A stretch of 17,551 nucleotides of DNA from JAQUOA01 sp037443785 (GCA_037443785.1 JBBINR010000052.1:1-17551), one strand, 5' to 3'. Counted from the first letter of the stretch, positions 1 through 9,900 are shown. Notes: generated by a model not told the origin, from the letters alone. Translations and numbers: made by a program.

Positions 1-2594
1 CTGCATCGTGGACAAAGACGGGTGAAAGTAATTATCATAACTTTGCTGTTACAGTCTCAACGGCTGGAGATGTAAATGGAGATGGTTACAGCGATGTCAT
101 TATTGGCGCGCCCGGTTATACATCTGCCAACGGTATCGGCAAAGCGTATGTGTTCAACGGAAGTTCGACAGGTTTATCTACCACCGCTTCGTGGACAAAG
201 CTCGGTGAGGCTACGTATGATAATTTCGGCACTGTCGTTGCAACAGCTGGAGATATCAACGGAGATGGTTATAGTGATGTCCTTGTTGGTGTTCCGAGTT
301 CTCCGTACCCGTCTTCAAACGGCAAAGCGTATGTCTTCAATGGAAGTTCAACAGGTTTATCTTCTACGGCATTATGGACAAAGAGCGGCGAGAACAGCAG
401 CGATAGTTTTGGACTTTCCGTTGCGCTTGCCGGAGATGTGAACGGAGACGGGTATAGCGATGTGATTGTCGGAGCTCCCAATTATTCATCAGGTACAGGA
501 AAAGTATATCTCTTCAACGGAAATTCAACTGGCTTGTCAACAACGGCATTGTGGACACAAGTCGGCGAAAATGCTTTTGATAATTTTGGTTATTCAGTTT
601 CAACGGCGGGAGATATCAATGGGGATGGTTACAGCGATATCATTGTGGGAGCTGTCGGATTTTCGTCTGTAACTGGTAAAGCATATGTCTACAATGGAAG
701 TTCAACTGGTCTATCCGCAACAGCGTCATGGACAGTGCTTGGTGAAAATACGTATGACAACTTCGCTTATTCTGTATCAAATGCCGGGGATGTTAACGGA
801 GATGGTTACAGTGATGTGATTATCGGATCTGTAAATTTTCCTTATCCTTCCGGTAAAGGTAAAGCATACGTTTATAACGGAGGATCAACAGGTTTGTCTG
901 GCACTGCATCGTGGACACAGATAGGCGAGAACAATGGCGACAGTTTTGGTTGGTCAGTAGCAACAGCAGGCGACATCAACGGAGATGGTTTCAACGATAT
1001 TATTGTTGGAGCGTACGGATATTCTACGTTTACCGGCAAAGCGTATGTTTTCAATGGAAGTTCAACAGGTGTATCTGCAACAGCTTCGTGGACAAAAACA
1101 GGTGAGAGCTCTAATGATTACTTTGGTTATTCGGTAGCGACTGCCGGAGATGTTAATGGAGACGGCTGCAGTGATGTTCTTGTTGGAGCGTATGGATATT
1201 CAGCAAGTACCGGCAAAGCGTATCTCTATAATGGAAGTTCAACCGGATTGTCGACAACGGCATCGTGGACAAAGACCGGTGAAAACAGCGGTGACGAATT
1301 TGGTTCTTCACTTTCAACAGCCGGAGATGTGAACGGAGATGGTTACAGCGATATCATTATCGGCGCTTACTGGTATTCGTCACGTACTGGCAAAGTATAT
1401 GTTTATAATGGAAATGCTTCCGGCTCAGACACATCTGCTTCTTGGACATACATTGGTGAAAATAGTTTGGATTATTTTGGAAAATCTGTAGCTGCTGTAG
1501 GCGATGTTAATGGTGATGGTTACAGTGATGTTATCGTAGGCGCGCAAGGGTATCCATCTATCAATTCATATGGTAAAGCGTACGTCTATTATGGAAATGC
1601 CGGCGGCGGTTTAAAAACATTTGTTCAACAATATCAACCATCAAGTTCAACAGTCATTGGTCCTGACGGCAGCACGACAACAGATGGAAGTGTTCGTTTG
1701 TCTGCCTATGTAAAAAGTCCGTTCGGCAGAACAAAAGGGAAATTAGTGTACGAATATGTAGCAGCAGGTACACCATTCAGCGGGCAATTCAGCACATCAT
1801 CGAGCGGTTCACAAAACTCTTTTACGGATTTAGATACATCAAGCAAGCAGCTCAATGCTGATGTAGGTTCAATCCCGACCAATGCCTCATACAACTGGAG
1901 AGCACGAACACAATACGATCTTGCGAGCAATCCATTCCAGAAATTTAGTCCATGGAAATATTATACAAGTTATCAGCCGCTTTCATTCGGAAGTTTCAAA
2001 TCGCAGACAACGCCGCTGCCGGTTGAATTAATTTCGTTTGCTGTCTCGATAGAACAAAATAATGTGCAGTTGAAATGGACAACGGCAACGGAGATAAATA
2101 ATTATGGATTTGAGATTGAGATGAAAAAGATAAAGGATGAATTAGGAAGTATGAAATGGGAAAAGATTGGATTTATGGAAGGAAAAGGAACGAGCAACAC
2201 TCCCAAAGAGTATTCATATTCCGATAAAAATCTTAATGCGGGAAAATATTCTTATCGATTAAAACAAATTGACCGCAATGGAAACTTCTCGTATTCGCAA
2301 ATTGCGGAAGTAACGGTCTCTAATCTGCCGAAAGAATTTTCGCTCGAGCAAAACTACCCCAATCCCTTTAACCCAACAACGACTATTAGCTATCATCTGT
2401 CAGCTAACAGCTTTGCGACATTGAAAGTGTATGATGCAATTGGCAGAGAAGTAGCAGTCTTAGTGAATGAAGTAAAGGAAGCAGGAAGTTATTCGGTTCA
2501 TTTTAACGCTTCACATCTTTCCAGTGGAATTTATTTTGCGCGGCTGCAAAGTGAAAACAAAGTGCAGTTGAGGAAGATGCTGCTGCTGAAGTAA
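1..2594 (+). CDS. FG-GAP/integrin-alpha-like repeat protein with T9SS type-A sorting domain (5' partial)
   Basis: The reading frame is open from the first complete codon at base 3, so the start lies upstream; the ATG at 150 is internal to the repeats. About 863 codons are visible, ending in TAA. Codons 1 to about 535 are nine FG-GAP units, each with a calcium-binding loop of the form GDxNGDGxSD followed by VxVGA, then GKAYVxNGSSTGLS and a conserved SWTxxGE. A non-repeat linker follows, then a PLPVEL beta-sandwich module (from about codon 671) and a C-terminal sorting domain (about 776-863) with QNYPNPFNP, LKVYD, SSGIYFARL and a basic end, KMLLLK. FG-GAP units fold as beta-propeller blades and are usually extracellular; the tail is the known signal for T9SS export and surface attachment or release. 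Ligand unknown. Its sorting module is clearly more divergent than those of the two downstream cargo genes and lacks their palindromic insert. Family assignment is secure, function is not. Confidence 0.93.
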   Translation, partial: ASWTKTGESNYHNFAVTVSTAGDVNGDGYSDVIIGAPGYTSANGIGKAYVFNGSSTGLSTTASWTKLGEATYDNFGTVVATAGDINGDGYSDVLVGVPSSPYPSSNGKAYVFNGSSTGLSSTALWTKSGENSSDSFGLSVALAGDVNGDGYSDVIVGAPNYSSGTGKVYLFNGNSTGLSTTALWTQVGENAFDNFGYSVSTAGDINGDGYSDIIVGAVGFSSVTGKAYVYNGSSTGLSATASWTVLGENTYDNFAYSVSNAGDVNGDGYSDVIIGSVNFPYPSGKGKAYVYNGGSTGLSGTASWTQIGENNGDSFGWSVATAGDINGDGFNDIIVGAYGYSTFTGKAYVFNGSSTGVSATASWTKTGESSNDYFGYSVATAGDVNGDGCSDVLVGAYGYSASTGKAYLYNGSSTGLSTTASWTKTGENSGDEFGSSLSTAGDVNGDGYSDIIIGAYWYSSRTGKVYVYNGNASGSDTSASWTYIGENSLDYFGKSVAAVGDVNGDGYSDVIVGAQGYPSINSYGKAYVYYGNAGGGLKTFVQQYQPSSSTVIGPDGSTTTDGSVRLSAYVKSPFGRTKGKLVYEYVAAGTPFSGQFSTSSSGSQNSFTDLDTSSKQLNADVGSIPTNASYNWRARTQYDLASNPFQKFSPWKYYTSYQPLSFGSFKSQTTPLPVELISFAVSIEQNNVQLKWTTATEINNYGFEIEMKKIKDELGSMKWEKIGFMEGKGTSNTPKEYSYSDKNLNAGKYSYRLKQIDRNGNFSYSQIAEVTVSNLPKEFSLEQNYPNPFNPTTTISYHLSANSFATLKVYDAIGREVAVLVNEVKEAGSYSVHFNASHLSSGIYFARLQSENKVQLRKMLLLK
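3..1595 (+). repeat. Nine tandem FG-GAP coding repeats, 177 or 183 bp period
   Basis: The Asp codon opening each GDxNGDG loop falls at 69, 252, 435, 612, 789, 972, 1149, 1326 and 1503. Spacings are therefore 183, 183, 177, 177, 183, 177, 177 and 177 bp, that is 61 or 59 codons. The two-codon difference comes from a longer loop before GKAYV (for example YPSSNGKAYV against SSTGKAYV). DNA similarity between units is high around the GSSTGLS and SWT segments. The first unit is cut by the window edge, so the true number is at least nine. Confidence 0.9.
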
Positions 2595-2631
2595 TTATCA
2601 GAACGATTTCTGTTTCCTCCAAAAATATTTT

Positions 2632-2659
2632 AAGGACGATCTTTCGATCGTCCTTTTTT
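2632..2659 (+). terminator. Rho-independent terminator after the FG-GAP gene
   Basis: A perfect 9-bp stem, AGGACGATC (2633-2641) with GATCGTCCT (2646-2654), has a TTTC loop and runs into six T residues (2654-2659). It lies 38 bp after the TAA stop and 45 bp before the ATG of the kinase gene, so the two are probably separate transcription units. Confidence 0.88.
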
Positions 2660-2703
2660 ATTCATTGATTTTCGTGCAGGCAGTCGTTATTTTCCACAAC
2701 AGT

Positions 2704-5700
2704 ATGCTTTTAAAATTCTATCCTCTTCCGGTTATTCTTCTCTGTCTTGTTCACTTTGCGGCGGCGCAGGTCACCGGTACGTTGACTATCGATCAAGGAT
2801 TATCTCAAAATTATGTTTACGATATTCTTCAGGACAGCAAGGGCTTTCTTTGGTTTGGAACAAAAGAGGGTTTGAACCGTTACGACGGATATTCATTTGT
2901 CGTCTATAGAAATGATCCGCTTGACCCTCATTCATTATCCAATAACACCGTTACTTCTTTGTACGAAGATTCTGCCGGTGTGCTGTGGATTGGCACCATA
3001 GCCGGGGGTTTAAATAAATTTGATCGGAAGACAGAGACATTCACAAGAATCAATTTTGAATCTGATACTATTTTTCAAAAACAATCGGAACGAATTAATG
3101 CGATCTCACCCGGTGCAAATGGAATCTTGTGGATAGGCACGCACGGCGGCGGACTTGTACGATTTGATACAAGAACATTTAGGTGCGAACGGTTTGTTCC
3201 AAATTCGCTGCGCCGTTCCGAAACTATTCCAAACAATGATATATCCGAAGTTGTTGAAAGTGGAAACACAACGTGGATTGCGACCGCCGAAGGTTTAGGA
3301 ATGGTGGACCTGCGCCTTAAAACAATTACAAATATATTCTTCACTCCACATAATGTTCACGATCAGATCACGACAATTTTTAAAACATCGCGCGGCGAGC
3401 TGTTGGTGGCGCACAGAAATGGCGTTGATCTGTTCGATGGAAAACACTTTCTTCCATTTTTTACTGCGACTGATTCAAATGGTTTGTATTGGACAGCGCG
3501 GATTCGAGAGGATGCGCAGGGAAATCTTTGGTTTGGAACAATGCGCTCCATCGCGAAATATGATTATGTTTCAAAACAAATTTCGACGATCGCTTCTATA
3601 GAGACGGAGCGGTTTACGCGGGGCTTGTATATTGATCGCTCAAATGTGGTGTGGTGCGGAACAACGGGATGGGGAGCATATATATGCAATCAAAAAGTAT
3701 TGCGGTTTGGCGCGAACGAAGGGAATTTTCTGTTCGAATTATTCCGCGATGAACTGGCGCTGATCAACAAACGGAAAGATGTTCACGATAAAAATTCAGG
3801 AATAAATTTTTCTCTTCGCGGCGGTTCGTTTGCTTCGTGTCTTCGAGACAGCAACGGCGATGCATGGCTGATGGCCGCAAATAAATTATTTTTTTATGAA
3901 AAGAAAACTCGCCGACTGAAAAATATTAGGACGAATCCAAGACAATTCCTGACGATGCGGGAATGGTCAACAAGCAAACTTTATGAAGATCGAAAAGGAA
4001 ATATTTGGATAGGCACTGTCGGCGGTATCAGCAAATTAGATAAACGAGATTGGACATTTGATTATTATCGTCTCTATCTGGATTCGACAATTTCTGAAAA
4101 CGATATAAACAAAACATCGTACAAAGATATTACGTCGATCATACAGGATCGCAACGGCGTTTTTTGGGTAGGCACTCCTGCCAACGGATTGTTTCGTTTT
4201 GATCCCGTAACCGGCTCAATCAAAAATTATACGAATCGTGCATTGGATCCTGCGTCGCTCAGCAATAATTACGTGCTTTCAATTTGTGAAGACCCCGTCA
4301 ACCCCGATTCGATTTTATGGATAGGGACGGACGGCGGCGGATTGAATCGTTTCACTGTGCGCACGGAAAAATTTTTACCGTTCACGCAACAAAAGGATTT
4401 TCCCAATAATGTTGTCTATGGCATTATGTCCGATAAGAATCATTTCTTGTGGATGAGCACAAATAATGGATTGATCAAAATGGATCCGCGAAACTCTCAG
4501 ATCATTCATTATGATATTCGCGACGGCTTGCAAAGCAACGAGTTCAATAGAAATGAATATTACAAAACAGAATCGGGAAAAATGTATTTTGGAGGCATTT
4601 ACGGATACAACGCATTTGTGCCGGAAGAGATCAAAAATAATCCGGTGATTCCAAATGTTGTATTGACTGAATTCAGCCTTTTCAATAAATCAGTCACTCA
4701 ACGTTCTTCTCAATCTCCGCTGACCGCGTCAATTTCCGAAACAAAGAATATTACCTTGGAGTATTCGCAAAACGTGTTCACCCTTGAATTTGCGGCATTG
4801 GAATTTTCTGCACCGTTAAAAAATCAATATGCCTATAAACTCGAAGGGTTCGATGCGGAGTGGATTCATTTAGGTGTCCGCCGGCGAGCAACGTACACCA
4901 ATCTTGATCCCGGAAATTATATCTTTCACGTGAAGGCATCAAACGGTGATGGTGTTTGGAATAATAAAGGGACATCTGTTGCAATAACGATCCTTCCGCC
5001 GTTTTATATGACATGGTGGTTTCGTGGAATTCTTATTTTTCTTTTTCTCTCGACAGGACCGACAATTTATTACGGACGAGTAACGCAGCTAAAACGCGAA
5101 CAGCAGCGCCAGCACGAAATCTCGCAAATGCTGATCGAAAGCCAGGAGGTGGAACGGAAACGTATCGCACAGGAGATGCATGATTCATTGGGACAGGAAT
5201 TGCTGGTGATTAAAAATCGTGCTGTGATGGGGTTAAAGACTGCTGCAGAAGAATCAAAAGAGAAAAGACAATTGGAGCAAATTTCCGATGGTGCTACAAA
5301 TATTCTCAAGCTCGTTCGTGCAATTTCGCACAATCTTCGTCCGCCGGAGCTGGATCGATTAGGTTTGACGGAAACAATTCGCTCTATTTTATCGACTGTG
5401 CATGAGGTTTCAAATGTGAAATTACATGGAGAATTGGAAACCATTGATGGAATGATCAAAAAAGAAAATGAAATCAATGTCATTCGAATTCTTCAGGAAA
5501 CGTTAAGTAATATTGAGAAGCATTCAGGTGCGTCCGAAATCTTTATTATCATGAAGTTGGAACAACAGCATATCGCTCTCACGATTAAAGATAATGGAAA
5601 AGGATTTACCGCCAATAAAATAAAACATGGAATCGGACTTGCGGGAATTTCGGAACGAGTTCGTATATTGCATGGGTCGCTTTCCATTACCTCGGCAATT

Positions 5701-5751
5701 GGTGAGGGAACAACAATTTCGATTACAATCCCGATTCACAACAATGTCTGA
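2704..5751 (+). CDS. Sensor histidine kinase: periplasmic two-component propeller, Y_Y_Y domain, HisKA_3 and HATPase_c
   Basis: The ATG at 2704 gives 1015 residues and places a clean signal peptide at the N-terminus (LLKFYPLPVILLCLVHFAAA, cleavage before Gln). An upstream in-frame TTG at 2665 lies right against the terminator and would bury the signal, so I reject it. Residues about 25-650 carry around a dozen propeller motifs of the LWIGTxGGGLNRFD type. About 680-765 is a Y_Y_Y domain (YKLEGFDAEW, NLDPGNYIFHVKASN). One membrane helix lies near 771-791, followed by a basic coiled linker. The HisKA_3 phosphoacceptor is His826 in QEMHDSLGQE; HATPase_c shows Asn936 (N box), DNGKGF from 963 and a GIGLAGISERV lid. 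The architecture resembles the input half of Bacteroidetes hybrid sensors, many of which detect polysaccharide fragments, but there is no fused receiver or AraC domain; the partner regulator is encoded next door. The actual ligand is unknown. Confidence 0.95.
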   Translation: MLLKFYPLPVILLCLVHFAAAQVTGTLTIDQGLSQNYVYDILQDSKGFLWFGTKEGLNRYDGYSFVVYRNDPLDPHSLSNNTVTSLYEDSAGVLWIGTIAGGLNKFDRKTETFTRINFESDTIFQKQSERINAISPGANGILWIGTHGGGLVRFDTRTFRCERFVPNSLRRSETIPNNDISEVVESGNTTWIATAEGLGMVDLRLKTITNIFFTPHNVHDQITTIFKTSRGELLVAHRNGVDLFDGKHFLPFFTATDSNGLYWTARIREDAQGNLWFGTMRSIAKYDYVSKQISTIASIETERFTRGLYIDRSNVVWCGTTGWGAYICNQKVLRFGANEGNFLFELFRDELALINKRKDVHDKNSGINFSLRGGSFASCLRDSNGDAWLMAANKLFFYEKKTRRLKNIRTNPRQFLTMREWSTSKLYEDRKGNIWIGTVGGISKLDKRDWTFDYYRLYLDSTISENDINKTSYKDITSIIQDRNGVFWVGTPANGLFRFDPVTGSIKNYTNRALDPASLSNNYVLSICEDPVNPDSILWIGTDGGGLNRFTVRTEKFLPFTQQKDFPNNVVYGIMSDKNHFLWMSTNNGLIKMDPRNSQIIHYDIRDGLQSNEFNRNEYYKTESGKMYFGGIYGYNAFVPEEIKNNPVIPNVVLTEFSLFNKSVTQRSSQSPLTASISETKNITLEYSQNVFTLEFAALEFSAPLKNQYAYKLEGFDAEWIHLGVRRRATYTNLDPGNYIFHVKASNGDGVWNNKGTSVAITILPPFYMTWWFRGILIFLFLSTGPTIYYGRVTQLKREQQRQHEISQMLIESQEVERKRIAQEMHDSLGQELLVIKNRAVMGLKTAAEESKEKRQLEQISDGATNILKLVRAISHNLRPPELDRLGLTETIRSILSTVHEVSNVKLHGELETIDGMIKKENEINVIRILQETLSNIEKHSGASEIFIIMKLEQQHIALTIKDNGKGFTANKIKHGIGLAGISERVRILHGSLSITSAIGEGTTISITIPIHNNV

Positions 5752-6406
5752 ACAAATGCAGTACATATCTGTCCTTCTTGCCGACGATCATCCGTTGATG
5801 CGAAAAGGATTAAAAGAAATGATCGAAGAAGAAAAAATCTTCCACATTATTGCAGAGACAAATAATGGAGAAAGTGCGCTGTTGCTCATCGAACAGCGCA
5901 AACCTGCAATTGCTGTTCTTGATATTGACATGCCGAAAATGAGCGGGTTGGAAGTTGCAGCGGCAGTGAAGGAGAAAAAAATATCTACCCGCATTATATT
6001 TCTTACGATGTACGACAAAGAAAATATTTTCATCAAAGCAATTGAGATTGGTGTAATGGGATATGTGTTGAAAGAAAGTGCGGCAACGGAGATTGTCGAA
6101 GCATTGAAGAGCGTCAGCATGGGAAAACATTTTATCACTCCAGCCCTTTCCGGCGTGTTGGTGAAACAAACGACACAATCGAATCTTCGGGGTGATGAAG
6201 TCTTGGCTATCTCTCAACTAACTGCAACTGAAAGAAAGATTGTCGCACTCATCGCACAAGATCAATCGACCAAAGAAATTGCCGAAACATTATTCATCTC
6301 TCCGAGAACAGTTGAAACGCATCGCAACAACATCTGCCAAAAATTGGATGTGCATGGAGCAAACGCATTGTATAAGTTTGCCATTGAAAACAAAAATCTG
6401 TTGTAA
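5744..6406 (+). CDS. NarL/FixJ-family response regulator (receiver plus LuxR-type HTH)
   Basis: 220 residues from the ATG at 5744; this start overlaps the kinase stop by 8 nt (ATGTCTGA), a typical translational-coupling arrangement. A longer in-frame reading from 5627 would run inside the kinase gene and is unlikely. The receiver domain (about 7-125) has acidic Asp14-Asp15, phosphoacceptor Asp60 in LDIDMP, the switch Thr in IIFLTMYD and the conserved Lys in GYVLKE. The DNA-binding domain (about 159-215) is a classic LuxR/GerE HTH: LTATERKIVALIAQ, STKEIAETLFISPRTVETH, NNICQKLDV. It is very probably phosphorylated by the adjacent HisKA_3 kinase, since these two families usually pair. Its target genes are not shown by sequence; the TACGTA box array starting 34 bp downstream is a candidate. 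The gene ends in TAA with no convincing terminator before the boxes. Confidence 0.95.
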   Translation: MSEQMQYISVLLADDHPLMRKGLKEMIEEEKIFHIIAETNNGESALLLIEQRKPAIAVLDIDMPKMSGLEVAAAVKEKKISTRIIFLTMYDKENIFIKAIEIGVMGYVLKESAATEIVEALKSVSMGKHFITPALSGVLVKQTTQSNLRGDEVLAISQLTATERKIVALIAQDQSTKEIAETLFISPRTVETHRNNICQKLDVHGANALYKFAIENKNLL

Positions 6407-6439
6407 CAACCTTTTGTCGTGTAAGCCCTCTTAAACATT

Positions 6440-6478
6440 CTACGTACCTGTACGTAGTGAATTACGTATCCCTGCGTA
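6440..6478. promoter_or_regulatory. Candidate operator: four TACGTA-like boxes
   Basis: In the 145-bp gap between the response regulator and the stand-alone receiver, TACGTA occurs at 6441, 6451 and 6463, and TGCGTA at 6473. Box starts are 10, 12 and 10 bp apart, forming two 16-bp half-arrays in direct repeat with 22-bp period (12 of 16 bases identical). The first pair sits in an 18-bp near-perfect palindrome, CTACGTACCTGTACGTAG (6440-6457). Paired boxes on one helical face suggest binding by dimers. The binding protein is not shown; the neighbouring LuxR-type regulator is the obvious guess. The palindrome could instead be an RNA hairpin, but it lacks a T tract. Confidence 0.5.
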
Positions 6479-6551
6479 TTACTTTTCAGACACATTTCTC
6501 CGTTATTATTCTCAATAAAATTCGACTATTTCCATCGAAAGAATCCTCTCC

Positions 6552-6893
6552 ATGAAATTCATGATTGTTGACGACAACGCCGGTATGCGCGAGATGATCC
6601 GCGCTGTGGCGTGCAGAGAGAATGATTCTGTATTGGAATGTTCCGATGGGATAGAAGCAGTTTCCGAATTTCCCAAATTCCGTCCTGACTATGTGTTGAT
6701 GGATATTGAAATGAAAAAGATGGATGGATTTACGGCAACAGAAAAAATCTACGAATATGATTCCAGAGCAAAAATCATTTTTATCACGAGCCATAATACC
6801 TCTGCGTTCAGAATGAAAGCAAAAATGCTGAATGCAATAGGATTTGTGACCAAAGAAAATTTATCAGAACTCAATCAATTACTCACCAGATAA
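6552..6893 (+). CDS. Stand-alone receiver-domain (CheY-like) response regulator
   Basis: 113 residues from ATG to TAA, only a receiver domain and slightly shorter than CheY. Acidic pocket Asp7-Asp8 (MIVDDN), phosphoacceptor Asp51 in YVLMDIEM, switch Thr79 in IIFITS and Lys101 in GFVTKEN are all present, so it should be phosphorylatable. There is no output domain, so it must act through protein contact, as a phosphate sink, or as a relay. No strong Shine-Dalgarno is visible before the ATG (the upstream sequence is CT-rich). The gene starts 73 bp after the TACGTA box array and ends only 16 bp before the giant surface-protein gene, so the two are probably co-transcribed. The partner kinase is not certain; the HisKA_3 kinase two genes upstream is the nearest candidate. 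Confidence 0.92.
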   Translation: MKFMIVDDNAGMREMIRAVACRENDSVLECSDGIEAVSEFPKFRPDYVLMDIEMKKMDGFTATEKIYEYDSRAKIIFITSHNTSAFRMKAKMLNAIGFVTKENLSELNQLLTR

Positions 6894-6909
6894 TTTACAA
6901 GGCAAATTT

Positions 6910-9900
6910 ATGAGAGTTTCTACCGTATTCTATTTCATTATCGCACTTCTGTTTGCACTGTCAACGGATGCATTCGCGCAATACGATGTTTCCATCGGCT
7001 CAAGCGCCAGCAATGGCGGTTCGTGGGATGACAGCGGCAATCCTGCAGTGTGGACTGCGGATGGTACCAACATTTACTCGCCGCCATTTCATACGGTGAA
7101 TAAAGATGAAATTGTGAGTCGCTTGAATGCAGGAATCTCTGTAACGATTTTGTCGAACAGTTCACTGTATTTGATGGACAGCGTTGCGATCAGAAAAACA
7201 TCCGGCGGTGATGCAACATTGAAATTTCTTTCCTCCACAACAACCGTCAATAAAAGTTGGATTTCGATTGGATATGCAACCTCTAACGGAGGGTACGATA
7301 CGATTTCTTCTACAAGCGGTAAATTGAATATTATTTTTAATGCCGATGGTGACGGAAATGGAGATGGATTTATAAAAACCAGTCCATACAGTGGCTCTAC
7401 CAATTGTTATTTTTCCAGTAATGGCGGAGATATTATTTTCGGCGGCGGATCCGATCCATACACAACCTCCGCGTATGGTTATCCCAGCGGCTATTATGGT
7501 GTGTATCTTCAAGGTGTTCATTGTTATTCTGATTCAGGGCAAATTATTATTCGCGGAAATGGTACCGGTGATAAATCGGGGGTTGAATTAGGAAATTCCA
7601 GCGTGTTTCAATCATCCACAGGAAATGTAACGATTGTTGGCGCGGGTGGAAATTCTTCGACTCCGGGATATGGTGTTACAATCTATTCTGATAATACGAC
7701 CATTCAGACAACGGATGGAACAATTACCGTAACCGGAACAGGTGGAACCGGAACGAGTACTACAGAACCCGGCCTTCGGTTGAGCAACGCATCAAAAATT
7801 CTTTCAACTAATGGAAATATCAATCTCACCGGGACGGGAGGCAGCGGTCCGACAGGATATGGATACGGAGTGTGGATCAGCGGATATTATGTGAACGATC
7901 CGTTAATTCAAACTAGCAATGGAACGATAACGATTAACGCAAATGGCGGTGCAACCTCAGGGGCAGGTTCTACCTACGGAATGCTTCTTGAAGATGGCGG
8001 AAGCATTGGTGCGACCGGAACCGGTGCTATTACTATTACTGCAACAGGCGGTACCGGCGGATCAACGAATAATGGTTTACGAATGACGCACGGGCAAAGC
8101 ACGCCGGGATATATTCAGACGAATTCCGGAAATATTTCGATTACTGCTACAGCAGGATCGGGAAGTGCCGGAGGAAGTACTGGTCTCTATATGTACAGCT
8201 ATGGCGGCGGGGCAACCTCCGCAATCTCTTCTACATCTGGAACGATTGATATTCACGCGACTTCAAAAAACGGCGGACACGGAATTGAAATGAGCGGTGA
8301 AGCTACCGTTATTCAAAGTAGCAATAATGTTACCATTATTGCTGACACCAGCGGTTCGGGATACGCAGGAAACGGCATCTTTACCGGCTTTGGTTCGGAT
8401 ATTAAAACAACAGGAACGGGAAATCTTACTATCACTGCAATTGGTTCTGGTGTTGGCGGCACTAATCATGGAATATATCTCTCCGGCGGCGGCTCATCAA
8501 TAATTGCAACGGAAGATGGTGCTCTTAATATTTCATCGTATGGCGGCGGAAATTCTGCCAACGGCAATCACGGAATTGAATTGAGTACAAACAGCTATAT
8601 TTATTCGCGCGGCGGAAAAGTTACTGTGAACTCGACTGCAGGATTTGGCGGATATGGCGTGTATATGAATTCGAGTTCATACATTGAGGCAGATTCCAGC
8701 AGTTTATTTCTTACGGCAACAGGAACCGGAAGCGGTTTTGGATTTGGACTTTACAAATCCGACGGAATAGGACTGTTAGGAAGTTTGTACGGCGATACGT
8801 GTTATATCAAAGCAACAGGAAGCGGCACCGGACTGGCGCTGGACGGTTACGGCGGAATGACCATTGGTTCTTCGACATTTCCGGGAGAATTAATTATTGA
8901 AGCCGATGCATCAACATCAGACCAGATTAATCTTTCTGTCTTTACTATTCGCGGCATTGGAAGATTAACGCTGCGACCATTGCTTGCTTCCACAACTATT
9001 GGAATCGCTCAAACTGGTTCATTTAATCTTTCAACATCCGATCTTGCTGTCATTCAAGACGGATTTAAAATGATCACCATTGGACGCAGCGATGGAACAG
9101 GACAAATTATGACTGGTCCGTATTCGGGTACACTTACATTTAGCGATTCATTGACAATACTATCTAATACCGGAAACATTTTTTATGACGGAAGTATCAA
9201 TGTTGGAACAAACAGTCTCACATTTACAACAAACGGAGGAGTGCAAGGCGGCGGCGTTAATCGAATACTCACAGCGGGAACATTAACGTTGAACGGTTCT
9301 GGATTTGCAAGTAGTATTTTGATACCAACAGTTGATAATCTTAATTTAAATACAACGACTGTTGTCTTGAATTCGAATACCCAAGTAAATAATCAGTTAA
9401 ATATAAATTCATCGCATGTAAGAGTTGGTACGGGTGGTTTTATATTAACGCTTGGAACGGGTACGTTAAATACAGGAGCATTTAGTTCCACCGGCGGGCA
9501 AATTGAGGGAAAATTTAGCCGGTGGGTGACTGATACGACGAGCAGTGTAACATTTCCCCTGTCGAACTCCACAAATAAAGATAAAGGAATCACACTTTCG
9601 TATTCCACACCCCCAACAACAGGAGGTACTATAACGGCGCGTTGGGTTCCAGGCAATCCCGGGACGAATGGTCTGCCGCTATCTGAAGGTGGTTGGTCTA
9701 TTCCATTGACGGAAACGAGCGGTTATTGGACTGTTGATTCCGGCAACGGACTTTCCGGCGGAACATACGGTATTGATTTTTCAAATGAAAATGTTTCCTA
9801 CACACAAGCGGCAAAAGTGCGTATGCTTCAGCGTGCGAACAGCAGTTCCAATTGGTCGCTTCAGGGAACGCATTCTGATGCAACAACATCAAGCGGAATT

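Noticed and set aside
3..1595. Regular repeats as a CRISPR-like array
   Set aside because: Period of 177-183 bp, continuous in-frame coding and protein-level conservation show FG-GAP blades, not spacers.
150..2594. FG-GAP gene beginning at ATG 150
   Set aside because: The same frame is open and already contains a complete calcium loop at 69, so the gene starts before the window.
2665..2703. TTG start 13 codons upstream for the sensor kinase
   Set aside because: It begins 6 bp after the terminator T run, leaves no room for a promoter or leader, and would hide the clean signal peptide that starts at ATG 2704.
5070..5483. 137-codon antisense frame in the kinase catalytic region
   Set aside because: It lies fully opposite conserved HisKA_3 and HATPase sequence, which explains its composition; no start context.
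5627..5743. Longer N-terminus for the LuxR-type response regulator
   Set aside because: The extra 39 residues overlap the kinase ATPase domain in another frame and do not resemble a receiver; ATG 5744 gives the normal family start.
6440..6457. Palindrome as a terminator of the kinase/regulator operon
   Set aside because: Only a 2-nt spacer and no T tract; the two additional TACGTA-like boxes at regular spacing fit an operator better, though it is not excluded.
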